NCBI RefSeq assembly: GCF_012932425.1
Contig: NZ_JAAIII010000010.1
Coordinates: forward strand, 1-64,000
Direction: 5' to 3'
Length of the DNA: 64,000 nucleotides
Source: Bifidobacterium oedipodis
Lineage (GTDB): Bacteria > Actinomycetota > Actinomycetes > Actinomycetales > Bifidobacteriaceae
Of this stretch, positions 50,679-60,434 are shown one piece after another (within the stretch, counting starts at the first letter, position 1; every line of letters begins with the position of its first letter). The translations under genes were made by a program, and so were the position numbers. The notes beneath the pieces were generated by a model. The model saw only the letters and a program-made list of their open reading frames with translations. It ran no database searches and was not told where the DNA came from.

Positions 50679-52343
50679 ATGGCAGCTTTTTCTTCTTTGA
50701 CTGACAGACTCTCGAATGCGTTTAAGCATTTGAAGAGCAAGGGCAAACTTTCCGAGGCTGATATCGACGGTACGATCCGCGAAATCCGCCGCGCGTTGCT
50801 CGACGCCGATGTGGCGCTCGAAGTGGTGCGTTCCTTCACCGGCAAGGTGCGCGAGCGTGCGCTGGGCACCGAAGTGTCCGAAGCGCTGAATCCTGCGCAA
50901 CAGGTGGTGAAGATCGTTGACGAGGAGTTGACCGAAGTGCTCGGCCAGGGCGTAGATCGTCCGCTGAACTTCGCCAAGAACCCGCCGACTATTATTATGC
51001 TCGCCGGCCTACAGGGTGCCGGTAAGACCACACTCGCCGGCAAGCTCGGCTACTGGCTGAAGGATGCCGGACACACGCCGCTGCTGGTGGCGGCCGATTT
51101 GCAGCGTCCGAACGCCGTCACGCAGCTGCAGGTGGTGGGCGAGCGCGCCGGGGTGCCTGTGTATGCTCCGAAGAAGGGCGTGCAGTCCGACGGTGGTGAA
51201 GCCGTCGCCTCCCCTGGGCTGACCACTGGTGATCCGGTGAAGGTGGCGCGCGATTCCATCGCGCTGGCCAAGCAGAAACTGTATGACACGGTGATTATCG
51301 ATACCGCCGGCCGTTTGGGTGTGGACGAGGAACTGATGAAGCAGGCTCGTGACATCCGCGACGCTGTGCAGCCCGACGAGATCCTGTTCGTGATCGATGC
51401 GATGATCGGTCAGGATGCGGTGAAAACCGCGAAGGCCTTCGACGAGGGCGTGGATTTCACCGGCGTGGTGCTCTCCAAGCTCGATGGCGACGCTCGCGGC
51501 GGCGCGGCCCTGTCGGTGGCCAGCGTAACCGGTAAGCCGATCCTGTTTGCCTCCAATGGTGAGGGACTGAAGGATTTCGAGGTATTCCACCCCGATCGTA
51601 TGGCTTCGCGCATCCTCGATATGGGCGATATCATGACCCTGATCGAGCAGGCGCAGAAGCAATTCGACGAGGAGGAGGCGCGCAAGGCCGCCGCCAAGAT
51701 TTCCGACGGCTCCTTCGGTCTGGATGATTTCCTTGACCAGTTGCAGCAGGTACGCAAGCTTGGTTCGATGAAGTCGCTGCTGGGCATGATTCCTGGCATG
51801 GCTCAGCATCGTAAGGAACTCGAGCAGTTTGATGAGCGTGAAATCGACCGCACCGAAGCGATTATTCGCTCGATGACTCCGGCTGAACGCCGCGATCCCT
51901 CGATTATCAATGGTTCCCGTCGTGCGCGTATCGCCTATGGTTCCGGTGTGACTGTCTCGCAGGTCAACGCGCTGCTGCAGCGTTTCGAGCAGGCCGCCAA
52001 GATGATGAAGCGCATGTCGAATCGCGCTGGCGGTGGCATGCCAGGCTTCGGTGGCCCTGCAATGGGTGGCGGCAAGAAGGCCAAGGGCAAGAACAAGAAG
52101 AAGGGCGGCAAGTCCGGCAATCCGATGAAGCGCGAGGCTGAGGAGAAGGCATTGCGCGACAAGCTGGCTGGCAAGTCTTCCGGCGGCTCCGGCTCGTCCA
52201 ATGGTTCCGCTTTTGCCAAGAAACCGCAGAATCCTGCGCTTCCCGCCGGTCTTGAGGGACTGATGGGGCAGGCTGGCGCCGATGGTGCCCCTGATCTGCC
52301 GCCGAATCTCGGCGGCGGCTTGGGTGGCTTGTTCGGCCGCTGA
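50679..52343 (+). CDS. ffh: Signal recognition particle protein Ffh
   Basis: Ffh binds signal sequences of nascent membrane proteins and delivers them with FtsY. The 554-residue protein has the N domain, a GTPase domain with GLQGAGKTT (about 110), DTAGRLG and the SKLDGDARGG motif, and a Met-rich M domain from about 330. The last 115 residues are a Gly/Lys/Ser-rich tail, longer than in E. coli. GGAG lies six bases before the ATG. Confidence 0.97.
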   Translation: MAAFSSLTDRLSNAFKHLKSKGKLSEADIDGTIREIRRALLDADVALEVVRSFTGKVRERALGTEVSEALNPAQQVVKIVDEELTEVLGQGVDRPLNFAKNPPTIIMLAGLQGAGKTTLAGKLGYWLKDAGHTPLLVAADLQRPNAVTQLQVVGERAGVPVYAPKKGVQSDGGEAVASPGLTTGDPVKVARDSIALAKQKLYDTVIIDTAGRLGVDEELMKQARDIRDAVQPDEILFVIDAMIGQDAVKTAKAFDEGVDFTGVVLSKLDGDARGGAALSVASVTGKPILFASNGEGLKDFEVFHPDRMASRILDMGDIMTLIEQAQKQFDEEEARKAAAKISDGSFGLDDFLDQLQQVRKLGSMKSLLGMIPGMAQHRKELEQFDEREIDRTEAIIRSMTPAERRDPSIINGSRRARIAYGSGVTVSQVNALLQRFEQAAKMMKRMSNRAGGGMPGFGGPAMGGGKKAKGKNKKKGGKSGNPMKREAEEKALRDKLAGKSSGGSGSSNGSAFAKKPQNPALPAGLEGLMGQAGADGAPDLPPNLGGGLGGLFGR

Positions 52344-52373
52344 CGCATAGACACACGGCTTATACCGTTTCAG

Positions 52374-52415
52374 GGTGCTGGTGCAGACATTATTCGTCTG
52401 CACCAGCACCTTTTT
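52374..52415 (+). terminator. Terminator after ffh
   Basis: A 15-pair perfect stem (GGTGCTGGTGCAGAC) is followed by TTTTT. Confidence 0.9.
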
Positions 52416-52466
52416 GTATATCTGGCCATAGCAATCCTCACATTACCGCCGTATCTATGGGCCATA

Positions 52467-53546
52467 ATGGAGCGCATGACGATTTTCTGCTATTGCGTAA
52501 TCCTGCTGGCGGCACTGTGGGTGGCTCTGAGCCGTCTGCCTGCCGGCACCGAGGGACACATGCCCTTGCCGTATTTGATCGCGCTGATTCCATTCTTGTG
52601 GATTCCGTTGACGGTAATCGTGGTGTGGGCTGTGGCGACGCATGATTGGGGGTTGGCTTGTGTCAGCGGTGCGGTGGCAATTACCGCGTCCTCGCAACGC
52701 ATCGACTATTGGGGCAAGGCGTGGAATACGAAGCCCAATACCGCTGCAGCGCAAACCAAACGCGAAACGTCGCGCAATGCATCAAACCATTCGCCGCAAC
52801 CAACGCAGCCTGCCGAGGCCCCTGCCGCTCCAGCAGAGGAGCTTATTTTCCTGCCGTCATCATTCCGCGTTATGACGTTGAACTGCCGTTTTGGACGAGC
52901 GGATGCCGCCGATATTGTGAAACATATCCGTCAACGCAACATCGATGTGCTGGCCTTGCAGGAAGTGACCGACGAGCTGATCGAACGTCTCGATGCTGAG
53001 CAGCTGGGCGAAATGCTCCCCTACCGTCAGTTTGGGGATGCCAAAGATAGCGACAATGGCGGATTCAACGCCATTTTCTCACGTGTCAAGCCCACTGCTA
53101 TGTCGCCGAGTGCGGTGGAAATTCCCGCTGCCGATGTGCCGTTTATTACCATGGTGTTGGAAGACGGGCGCGCCGTTATGATGGCTTCGGCGCATCCGAA
53201 ATCACCGATGCGCGGCTGCCGAGATTGGTCGAAAGGCATTATGTTTTTGGGCAAGCTGGCACATGGCACATTCATTGGTAACCGGGATATCGCTGTGGTG
53301 ATGGGCGATCTCAATTCCAGCATCGAGCATCCCAGTTTCCGTATGCTGATCAAAGCAGGGTTCCGCGATGCCAGTCTCGCGCAGGCCAAGGGGCCCAATC
53401 TCACCTTCCCCAGCTGGATCAAGTGGCCGCGCATCGAATTGGACCACGTGCTGTTCACCCCCGGTCTCAAACCAAGTGGCGTTGAATCGTTCGAGATCAA
53501 CAACACCGATCACCTAGCGCTCACCGCCACACTCACGCTTGCGTAG
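52467..53546 (+). CDS. Membrane-anchored EEP-family phosphodiesterase
   Basis: The 359-residue protein has two or three N-terminal helices (about 5-75), a Pro/Ala-rich spacer, then an endonuclease/exonuclease/phosphatase domain: TLNCRFG, LALQEVTDE with the metal Glu, MGDLNSS, and the final NNTDHLALT with catalytic Asp-His. The substrate could be a nucleic acid, phospholipid or phosphoinositide-like compound outside the membrane. The start could also be the ATG three codons later. The stop codon lies in a hairpin. Confidence 0.85.
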   Translation: MERMTIFCYCVILLAALWVALSRLPAGTEGHMPLPYLIALIPFLWIPLTVIVVWAVATHDWGLACVSGAVAITASSQRIDYWGKAWNTKPNTAAAQTKRETSRNASNHSPQPTQPAEAPAAPAEELIFLPSSFRVMTLNCRFGRADAADIVKHIRQRNIDVLALQEVTDELIERLDAEQLGEMLPYRQFGDAKDSDNGGFNAIFSRVKPTAMSPSAVEIPAADVPFITMVLEDGRAVMMASAHPKSPMRGCRDWSKGIMFLGKLAHGTFIGNRDIAVVMGDLNSSIEHPSFRMLIKAGFRDASLAQAKGPNLTFPSWIKWPRIELDHVLFTPGLKPSGVESFEINNTDHLALTATLTLA

Positions 53547-53587
53547 CCGACGGCGACGACGGCCCCACCCGCACCGTCACCGTCGGC
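53546..53587 (+). terminator. Hairpin at the EEP gene stop
   Basis: GCCGACGGCGACG pairs at 12 of 13 positions with CGTCACCGTCGGC. The last base of the stop codon is the first base of the stem. Confidence 0.6.
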
Positions 53588-53649
53588 TATTCGCCGGTCG
53601 AATGCGAATCCACAATGCAATAGTCACGTGTTAATGACGAAATCTGGCG

Positions 53650-54999
53650 TCAGCTATCGGTATTAACGCTTGTTGATGTTGTCGAGGAGGGATCAAGACA
53701 CGCCAGCATGTAAATGGGCAGATATTCTACAACACCTCTGCGCTCAATATTCCCGTCATGGAACACCCACGCATGTTCGAACTCGTAGTTACGTGTGCCC
53801 AAAAGATTGTTCATGGCACGATGCCGGGTGTATTCCTTCCCTGATTTGATTTCGCATAGAGAAATCCCCCCTCTGGCATCTTGCAGGAGGAAATCCACTT
53901 CGCCTATATTGCCTTGGTTGTAGTAGAACAACTCATATCCTTTGGCGAAAAGCTCTTGGGCCGCCGCGTTCTCAAAAATAGAGCCATAGTTCATACTGGA
54001 GCGGCGATTGAGTATCTCCAAGTCCGCTTCACGCATCAGTTGCGAAGTCAACAATCCGACGTCGTTCATATACAGTTTGAACGCATTCTCATTCGCATGG
54101 TCTCCCATGGGGTAGCGAGGTTCCTGAACCTTCAATGTCGGCAGTGCGATGCCTGCATTCGCCAACCAATCAAATGCCGTTCGCATGTGGGCGAATCGAC
54201 TGTCGTTTCCCAGCTTGGTGAATTTGAACCGCTTATTCGGGGCATTAAGCTGATTCACTATGGACTCGTAGATGGTTTTGATATGTCGGCGCTCCACCAA
54301 ATCAGGAACATATTTGGTGATATCGAGTTCATAGAGATCAACAATGGCCTTTTGCACGTTACGCACCCTATTGAGATCGGACGAATCCACAAAAGCCTGC
54401 ACCGCATCAGGCATGCCACCGACCAGCAGGTACTTGTACCATAGATCCGTCATCTTCTCATGGAGGTAATCAGGAACCTCGCTGAGGGAGGTGAAGCATT
54501 CCTTGACGGCATCCCGAGCCGAACCGGGAAGTCCGCATGCATCGCAAAACTCAAAAAAATCAAGAGGCTTCATCACCACGGTCTGCAAAAATCCAACCGG
54601 CAACGAACGCACATTGAACAAATCTATGCCAAGCATGGAACCAGACATCACAATATCCAGATCACGCATTTCAACTAGGAACTTCACCCATGTCAGCACA
54701 TCCTGACAAGCCTGAATCTCATCAAGGAACAACAACGTTTCGCCAGGAACAATCTCCGTTCCTGTCAATATCGACAGTCTGAGCAACAGATCTTTTGCAT
54801 CGGATGCTTTGCTCACCGTATCCACGGCTTGAGGCGATTCGACGAAATTCACTTCCGCCAGACGCTGATACTCATTGGCCGCGAATTCCCGTACCAGCGT
54901 GGTCTTCCCCACCTGACGAGCACCCATAATCAAAAGTCCCTGTTGGGTTTTCAACCGCTTCCAGTCCATGAGCTGACCATAGGCACTTCTCCGCAGCAT
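53650..54999 (-). CDS. AAA/DUF4143 ATPase
   Basis: A 449-residue protein of the AAA_14/DUF4143 type: Walker A MGARQVGKTT near the N-terminus, Walker B TLLFLDEIQAC, a sensor segment VMSGSMLGI, then a DUF4143 C-terminal domain with a nuclease-like GEVDFLLQD...CEIKSGKEY motif. These are scattered, often horizontally moved genes of unknown role. Its codons and upstream region are AT-richer than the neighbours. I start at MLRRSAY, after AAGGCGGTGG; a GTG ten codons upstream is an alternative. Confidence 0.85.
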   Translation of the reverse strand: MLRRSAYGQLMDWKRLKTQQGLLIMGARQVGKTTLVREFAANEYQRLAEVNFVESPQAVDTVSKASDAKDLLLRLSILTGTEIVPGETLLFLDEIQACQDVLTWVKFLVEMRDLDIVMSGSMLGIDLFNVRSLPVGFLQTVVMKPLDFFEFCDACGLPGSARDAVKECFTSLSEVPDYLHEKMTDLWYKYLLVGGMPDAVQAFVDSSDLNRVRNVQKAIVDLYELDITKYVPDLVERRHIKTIYESIVNQLNAPNKRFKFTKLGNDSRFAHMRTAFDWLANAGIALPTLKVQEPRYPMGDHANENAFKLYMNDVGLLTSQLMREADLEILNRRSSMNYGSIFENAAAQELFAKGYELFYYNQGNIGEVDFLLQDARGGISLCEIKSGKEYTRHRAMNNLLGTRNYEFEHAWVFHDGNIERRGVVEYLPIYMLACLDPSSTTSTSVNTDS

Positions 55000-55029
55000 T
55001 CGTACCACCGCCTTACATGTTGAAATCAC

Positions 55030-55267
55030 TAGGATTTGACAAAAATATACAATTTTTTCCTAGAAATATTAACAAAATATCATAGTATTTGAGGCTCACC
55101 ATTCACAAAAAATCAATTCCTTACGGAATCTTTGCTGACGTTCATACAACCTGCTACTGCCTCCGCAGTATCAAGGACTCTCCTCCTGTCGGATCATCCG
55201 CAATCCTCACTACCGAACATCTCGCAGCGGCGGTTATGCTTATCAACACAGTGATATCCGCACATGC
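55030..55267. other. AT-rich gap before the DUF4143 gene
   Basis: About 55040-55090 is strikingly AT-rich for this genome and holds a possible minus-strand promoter (TTGTTA and TGTATA about 18 apart). No gene is visible in the rest. Confidence 0.4.
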
Positions 55268-56470
55268 TTATGCATACGGTATGCGCAGCTGACAGAACCA
55301 TGTTCCCGGAGAGCTCTCGACTGCGCAACTTCCTCCGATCGCTTCGACAGATTGACGCAATCGTGCCATGCCGCTGCCATTGCCCGTCATCGCGTTGTGA
55401 CGTGGCGTATCGGCCACACTGATTGTCAATGTTGTGGCATCACGTTGGGCGACGAACGTGTAGCCGACTTCGGGACTCGCATACCTAGCGATGTTGCCGA
55501 ATAGTTCGTCTACTGCTTCGAGGGCCAGATCGCGTCCTTCGGCGCTCAACAGTTCACCATCTGCATCCGCGCATAACACGTCACCGTGGATTCCCAGTCC
55601 TTCCAATCGTTGCCGCTGATGCTGGATCCGCCGTTGCAGTTCTTCGTTGAAATCGTCAGCACGGTTCAGACCATTCGATTCTTGTTCCGTGTCAGTCTGC
55701 AATGACGCGATGACCTGGCGCACATCGCCCAAAGTCTCCACGAGACCAGCACGCACTGCCATAAGCTCGGCAACCCCAGCATCATTGACGTCGTCAGGGC
55801 CATCAGGATCATCACCATTGCCCGTCGTCGTTGCCGTTGTTTGGTCGCCCGCGCAACGATCAATGCGCAACACCAGGGATGTCAGATCATTGCAAATCCG
55901 ATTGTGCAGCCGGGCGGCAGTGCGTTCGCGCAGTCGCGACAGCTCCAATGCAGAGCGCAGCCGTTGTGCAGCCGCCACATGCCGTAACGCAACGCCCAGC
56001 ACTGTAAAGCCCAGATAATACGCCAGATTCATCAACTGGCTCGGGCGCAGCATCCAATCAATCGGCAAACCAAACATGCGCACGAGAGACCAACTGGTCA
56101 TCATCCCAGCAGCCAATCCTGCGAGCGCGCCCAGCACAGTGTTCTCGTATCCCAGTACGATCACCGCTGCGATTACCGACAAACGCAGCATGCCGGATGT
56201 CTGGAATGGCAGCAGCGGCACGGCCGCCGCCAACAGCAGCGTTAATCCGGCACCTGTTTTGGCAAAACGTGGCATGATCAGCACACATATGACCTGTGCC
56301 AAGGCGAACAGCAGATGCCGCCAATCAAACCCATAAGCATAGGCCACCGTAGATTCGCCGACCGTCATAATCAATGCCAGTATGATGGCAGCTACTCGTA
56401 TGCCCTCATGCGCGCTCCAGCGGCGAAAGTTCGCTGATATCACTGGTGTTGCAGCCGATGCGGTAGGCAT
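55268..56470 (-). CDS. Two-component histidine kinase (NarX/DesK type)
   Basis: The 400-residue sensor has five or six N-terminal membrane helices (about 25-165) with no large outside domain, the phosphoacceptor His in ARLHNRICNDLT (about 190), and a C-terminal ATPase domain with the N box ELFGNIARYA and the GNGSGMARLRQ lid. It is translated 11 bases after the response regulator. The signal is unknown. Confidence 0.88.
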   Translation of the reverse strand: MPTASAATPVISANFRRWSAHEGIRVAAIILALIMTVGESTVAYAYGFDWRHLLFALAQVICVLIMPRFAKTGAGLTLLLAAAVPLLPFQTSGMLRLSVIAAVIVLGYENTVLGALAGLAAGMMTSWSLVRMFGLPIDWMLRPSQLMNLAYYLGFTVLGVALRHVAAAQRLRSALELSRLRERTAARLHNRICNDLTSLVLRIDRCAGDQTTATTTGNGDDPDGPDDVNDAGVAELMAVRAGLVETLGDVRQVIASLQTDTEQESNGLNRADDFNEELQRRIQHQRQRLEGLGIHGDVLCADADGELLSAEGRDLALEAVDELFGNIARYASPEVGYTFVAQRDATTLTISVADTPRHNAMTGNGSGMARLRQSVEAIGGSCAVESSPGTWFCQLRIPYA

Positions 56471-56481
56471 AAGTCACTCCT

Positions 56482-57228
56482 TCATCGAAACATCCGATGC
56501 AGCCGCAGCTGTTCCAGCGCTTCGGCTCGCGTCCGCACGCCAAGTTTGGTGCATGCCCGGCGCACATAGGTGAATACACTGTTGCGACTGATCGCCAGCG
56601 CGGCTGCGATATCATCGGTGCTTGCACCTGCTGCGTAACGTTGCAATATGTCCCGTTCGCGTGCGGACAACTGTTCCGCCGCCAAGCCAGCAATCGTTGT
56701 TTCATGCAGCCGACGATGGGATTCAGCGACAGTATCAAAACCGCCCTTTTCCGACGATTCCGGCCACACACCACCGCTAACGATGCTGGCCATGACCGAC
56801 GGCAGTTCACGCACCAGCTTGTCTTTGGCAATCAGCGCCTGCATACCGGCTATCACCGCATCGTCACGATAGGCGTCGAGGCTGTAGGCGGTAACGCCGA
56901 TGATGGCAGTGCACGCATTGCGTCGACGGATGCGAGCGGCGACTTCGGTGCCGCTGATGCCATCCAAGGCCATGTCCAGCAGCAGTGCATCCGGCACGTT
57001 GCCGCCCGATGCGCACCGATGCAGCGCCACCGCCACCGACGTGGTGTGCCACGCCACTGTGCACGGCATATGCTGCCTTGCCACCACCACACGCAGTGCC
57101 TCCAATGCGAGCGCATCATTGTCCAGCAGGGCTACCGCAATCGGCGCGGAGAGCGCGGCTGGCACAACAACTGGCGCGGCAACAACCGCGGGAGCACGAC
57201 GATTCATGGCGTTCATTGTAGAGGCCAT
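56482..57228 (-). CDS. NarL-family response regulator
   Basis: An N-terminal receiver domain (phosphoacceptor Asp in ALLLDMALDG, about residue 84; switch Lys in LIAKDKLV) is joined to a LuxR-type helix-turn-helix (LSARERDILQRYAAG, then RNSVFTYVRRACTKLGV). The start is uncertain: candidates are ATGs at 57228, 57216 and 57207, none with a strong ribosome site. It precedes the kinase in one operon and is divergent from the peptidase gene, its most likely target. Confidence 0.88.
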   Translation of the reverse strand: MASTMNAMNRRAPAVVAAPVVVPAALSAPIAVALLDNDALALEALRVVVARQHMPCTVAWHTTSVAVALHRCASGGNVPDALLLDMALDGISGTEVAARIRRRNACTAIIGVTAYSLDAYRDDAVIAGMQALIAKDKLVRELPSVMASIVSGGVWPESSEKGGFDTVAESHRRLHETTIAGLAAEQLSARERDILQRYAAGASTDDIAAALAISRNSVFTYVRRACTKLGVRTRAEALEQLRLHRMFR

Positions 57229-57418
57229 GCTACGTGTTTGCCACGCTCGGCTGTTACCGTTGTCATATTCCGCGTGACAACGCTTGTTGCGCCGCCGAAA
57301 GCGAAGATACCGTTGCATTGAAGACAGCAACAGTACAAGTCCGTAACGCTGCTGATCATCCGACGTTTGGCCGGCAAACTGACCGACACGAACCTACACT
57401 AACGGCGAGGAGGCCCTG

Positions 57419-59416
57419 ATGCGCACCACATCACCGCACATGTCCGCACCTGGCACCGAGGACAGCCGATCTGTCTCGCCTTTGCGCCGACATTGGCTGC
57501 TGATATGTGCGATTGCGGCGGCAGTCACTGTGCTGATGGTTGCCGGAGCTGGTTTATTGCACCGCCCTGCCACGGAATTCCCGAGTTCCACAATCGCCAC
57601 GAAATTCGACTATGCCGATATCGCACTGAATGACGATCCCACACAACGATTCACTGATATCAGCGGCACCGTGCCCCAGTTGTCGGATCTTCCCCAGACC
57701 ACGTTTGACGAAGCATTCCCTAAGAATCAAACCCTGCCATACCCCGAAGGCATGTATTTCACCCCGTTGCGCCTTGCTGCGAACGGCACGCTTATTGGCG
57801 AGACACGATATGGTACGTCCCGGCTCGATACGCAGCCTGGCAAACTGGCGCTGGGTGCATATGACTTGACTACCGGAGCATTCTCCACGTTTGCCGAACG
57901 CAACGATGCCGACAGCCACGAATCCTATGCAGTGCCCGCCGCGAATACAGAGCATGTGCTGTTCGAAAGCAGCACCATGTCCACCAGCAGCTATGCACTG
58001 GCTGATCTGAGCACCAGCAAACATCGCACACTGCTGACCAGCGAACGCATGCCCACGCATCTAACCGGCGCGGCATTCGACGGCAACGGTGTCATGCTCA
58101 ATCGTTTCGATCCTGATGTCAATCAGTATGTGTTGGAATATCACGGTTTTGACGGCAGCGTCACGCTCGTCGAACGCAACAATTGCTCAAAAGCCATCAA
58201 TGTGGGATCGCTGTGGTACTACGTACTGCTTGATCGCGAAGCCCATACGTCCAGTCTCGTGGCACTGGACGCGAGCGCCCGCACGAAAACCGTGGTCTAT
58301 CAGATCGATAGTGAACTCCAGTATCTTGGACAGCCCGAAGCGGCAGGAGACAGTCTGTTCGTCGCACAGTATGCGCTTACCGCACAGGATGATGGCGGCA
58401 ACGCCAGCGTACGCGAGGTGCGACTCCTGCGCGTAGACACCACCGAACGCACTGTCATGACACTGCTATCCACCGACAGCATGGAGCCCACGTTGCAGGC
58501 CAACGAGCGATTCGTGGTGTGGTCCGGCGCCTCCATCGTCAGCAACCGTACGCGATTGCAAACCATCATGCTGGATACGGCAACAATGACTGTGTTGTCG
58601 CAGGATAATGGCGGTGTTTTTCTGGCCGACGACACGTTGGCATGGGTGAGGTATCGCAAGTCGGACGCGGATATCAACAAAGGCGAGGTGTATACCGACG
58701 CCAACACCGAAATCAAGGTTGCCAGCACTATCAATGCCGCGACGATTACCGGCAGGACCCCAGCAACAGCACCGTCGCAGGCCACGCCAGAGCAACCAAC
58801 CGAGCCATCTACAGCCACACCCTCTACAACCGAATCAGCAACTGCGCCGACAACTACCGGCGACACCGTACGCTTGAATGTGCCGACCACGTTGCAGGAA
58901 CAGGGCGATTGGTGCGTGCCAGCGGCGCTGCAAAGCGTGCTGACCTATAAGGGCATCGCCTCGGATCAGGCGACGCTGGCCGCCGCAATGAACACCCAAC
59001 CGGTCACCGGCACCGAATACGTGGATCTGGCAAGAGTCGCCAACGCCTATCTGTTCGGCGTGGAAAGCGCGAATCCGGCGGGGGCGGGATATCATGTGCA
59101 GACCATTGCCATCGGCGACACCAGCAATGAGACCGCTCGCACATTCGCCGAACGGGTGAAGGCGGATATGGCCACGGATGATCCCGTGTTCGCAGCCGTT
59201 GATGTGGCGGCCCTATACCCCGGATTCGCTCATGGCAATCATATCGTCGTCATCACCGGCTACAACACCGACGGCAATGGCAATATCACCCACTATCGGT
59301 ACGTCGATTCGATGCGCGGCGTGCAGGATCCGACCTATGCCGGGCTGAAAATCGTAACAGCCGAAACGATGATGCATGCGATAGTGACCAATGAGGAGCC
59401 CGCCTACGTTTGGTAG
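57419..59416 (+). CDS. Membrane-anchored propeller protein with C39-like peptidase domain
   Basis: A 665-residue protein, with one N-terminal membrane helix (about 25-47) that places the rest outside the cell. Residues about 95-440 look like a WD/YncE-type beta-propeller, followed by a Thr/Pro linker (about 445-480) and a C39_2-type cysteine peptidase domain. A triad can be placed: Cys499 in QGDWCVPAALQ, His605 or His608 in HGNHIVVITGY, Asp630 in YVDSM. GAGGAGG precedes the ATG. Divergent from a two-component system, it could process a peptide; no substrate peptide is visible nearby. Confidence 0.75.
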   Translation: MRTTSPHMSAPGTEDSRSVSPLRRHWLLICAIAAAVTVLMVAGAGLLHRPATEFPSSTIATKFDYADIALNDDPTQRFTDISGTVPQLSDLPQTTFDEAFPKNQTLPYPEGMYFTPLRLAANGTLIGETRYGTSRLDTQPGKLALGAYDLTTGAFSTFAERNDADSHESYAVPAANTEHVLFESSTMSTSSYALADLSTSKHRTLLTSERMPTHLTGAAFDGNGVMLNRFDPDVNQYVLEYHGFDGSVTLVERNNCSKAINVGSLWYYVLLDREAHTSSLVALDASARTKTVVYQIDSELQYLGQPEAAGDSLFVAQYALTAQDDGGNASVREVRLLRVDTTERTVMTLLSTDSMEPTLQANERFVVWSGASIVSNRTRLQTIMLDTATMTVLSQDNGGVFLADDTLAWVRYRKSDADINKGEVYTDANTEIKVASTINAATITGRTPATAPSQATPEQPTEPSTATPSTTESATAPTTTGDTVRLNVPTTLQEQGDWCVPAALQSVLTYKGIASDQATLAAAMNTQPVTGTEYVDLARVANAYLFGVESANPAGAGYHVQTIAIGDTSNETARTFAERVKADMATDDPVFAAVDVAALYPGFAHGNHIVVITGYNTDGNGNITHYRYVDSMRGVQDPTYAGLKIVTAETMMHAIVTNEEPAYVW

Positions 59417-59463
59417 CGTCAACCGCATAACATGCGGCGTTTCGCGAGTCCTGGGCATAGAGC

Positions 59464-59469
59464 TATAAT
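59464..59469 (+). promoter_or_regulatory. -10 box of the rpsP operon
   Basis: A perfect TATAAT lies 128 bases before rpsP, with a weak TTCGCG 17 bases upstream. The leader contains a TCGCTTG...CAAGCGA stem (59481-59517). Confidence 0.55.
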
Positions 59470-59596
59470 GGGCCAGTTGTTCGCTTGGCGTGGCGCCCTC
59501 TACACCCCGGCAAGCGAGGACGAGTGGGTTTCGGCGAGCCGTGCCCCACATAGCGCACCGAAAACCACAAACCTAGATATACCAAGGAGAGCCATT

Positions 59597-60049
59597 TTGG
59601 CAACCAAGATTCGTCTGAAGCGTCAGGGTAAGAAGTTCTACGCGTTCTACCGCGTGGTTGTGGCCGATGCTCGCGTCAAGCGCGACGGCAAGGTCATCGA
59701 GGAGATCGGTACCTACAATCCGAACACCCAGCCCTCCACCATCCAGATCGATTCCGAGCGCGCTCAGTACTGGCTTGGCGTCGGCGCTCAGCCGTCCGAG
59801 CCCGTGCTCAAGCTGCTCAAGATCACCGGCGACTGGCAGAAGTTCAAGGGTCTTGACGGTGCTGAAGGCACGCTGAAGACCGTTGAAGCTGGCCCGGATG
59901 CCGCCGCTCGCGTCGAGGCCGTTGAGGCCCAGGCTCAGAAGCTCAAGGCCGCCAAGTCTGAGGCTGATGCCAAGGCCAAGGCTGAAGCTGAAGCCGCTGC
60001 TGAGGCCCCGGCTGAAGAGGCTGCTGAGGAAGCTCCGGCCGAAGCCTGA
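59597..60049 (+). CDS. rpsP: Ribosomal protein bS16
   Basis: The 150-residue protein opens [21 protein letters not shown] after a TTG start six bases from AAGGAGA; the core ends near residue 90 and an Ala/Glu-rich acidic tail follows, as in other actinobacteria. It heads rpsP-khpA-rimM. Confidence 0.96.
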   Translation: MATKIRLKRQGKKFYAFYRVVVADARVKRDGKVIEEIGTYNPNTQPSTIQIDSERAQYWLGVGAQPSEPVLKLLKITGDWQKFKGLDGAEGTLKTVEAGPDAAARVEAVEAQAQKLKAAKSEADAKAKAEAEAAAEAPAEEAAEEAPAEA

Positions 60050-60140
60050 GTGATCCCGCCGCAAGGCATATAAGCATAAGGCGTTCCGACACCAACTACA
60101 ATGGAGTCGGAACGCCAACTCATAGGAAAGGCTGTCTGAA

Positions 60141-60374
60141 ATGCTTGCACAGGCTGTGGAACACCTCATCAAGAATATCGTTGATTTTCCGGACGATGTG
60201 TCCGTCAAATCCCATGAGAATGCACGCGGCGAACTGCTGCGCGTGCGCGTGAACCCGGAAGACATCGGCCGTGTGATCGGCCGTGGCGGACGCACCGCCA
60301 ACGCAATCCGTACCGTGATTCAGGCGCTGTCCGATCACAAGGTGCGCGTGGACATCATGGACGTGCGCCGCTGA
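60141..60374 (+). CDS. khpA: KH-domain RNA-binding protein KhpA
   Basis: A 77-residue single KH domain protein with the GRVIGRGGRTANAIR (GxxG) RNA-binding loop. KhpA binds small RNAs and mRNAs, with roles in cell division in Gram-positives. Its place between rpsP and rimM is the conserved one. Confidence 0.93.
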   Translation: MLAQAVEHLIKNIVDFPDDVSVKSHENARGELLRVRVNPEDIGRVIGRGGRTANAIRTVIQALSDHKVRVDIMDVRR

Positions 60375-60434
60375 CCGCACCCTCACTCACCGTATGTGAG
60401 GCCGAAGCCAACCCACACCAATCGATAAGGAACG

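Noticed and set aside
53650..54999. DUF4143 ATPase as part of a defence island or toxin-antitoxin pair
   Set aside because: It stands alone; neighbours are ffh, an EEP protein and a two-component system, with no defence genes.
57419..59416. Bacteriocin ABC exporter with C39 leader peptidase
   Set aside because: The peptidase-like domain is C-terminal and outside the cell, with no ABC transporter domains and no double-glycine precursor nearby.
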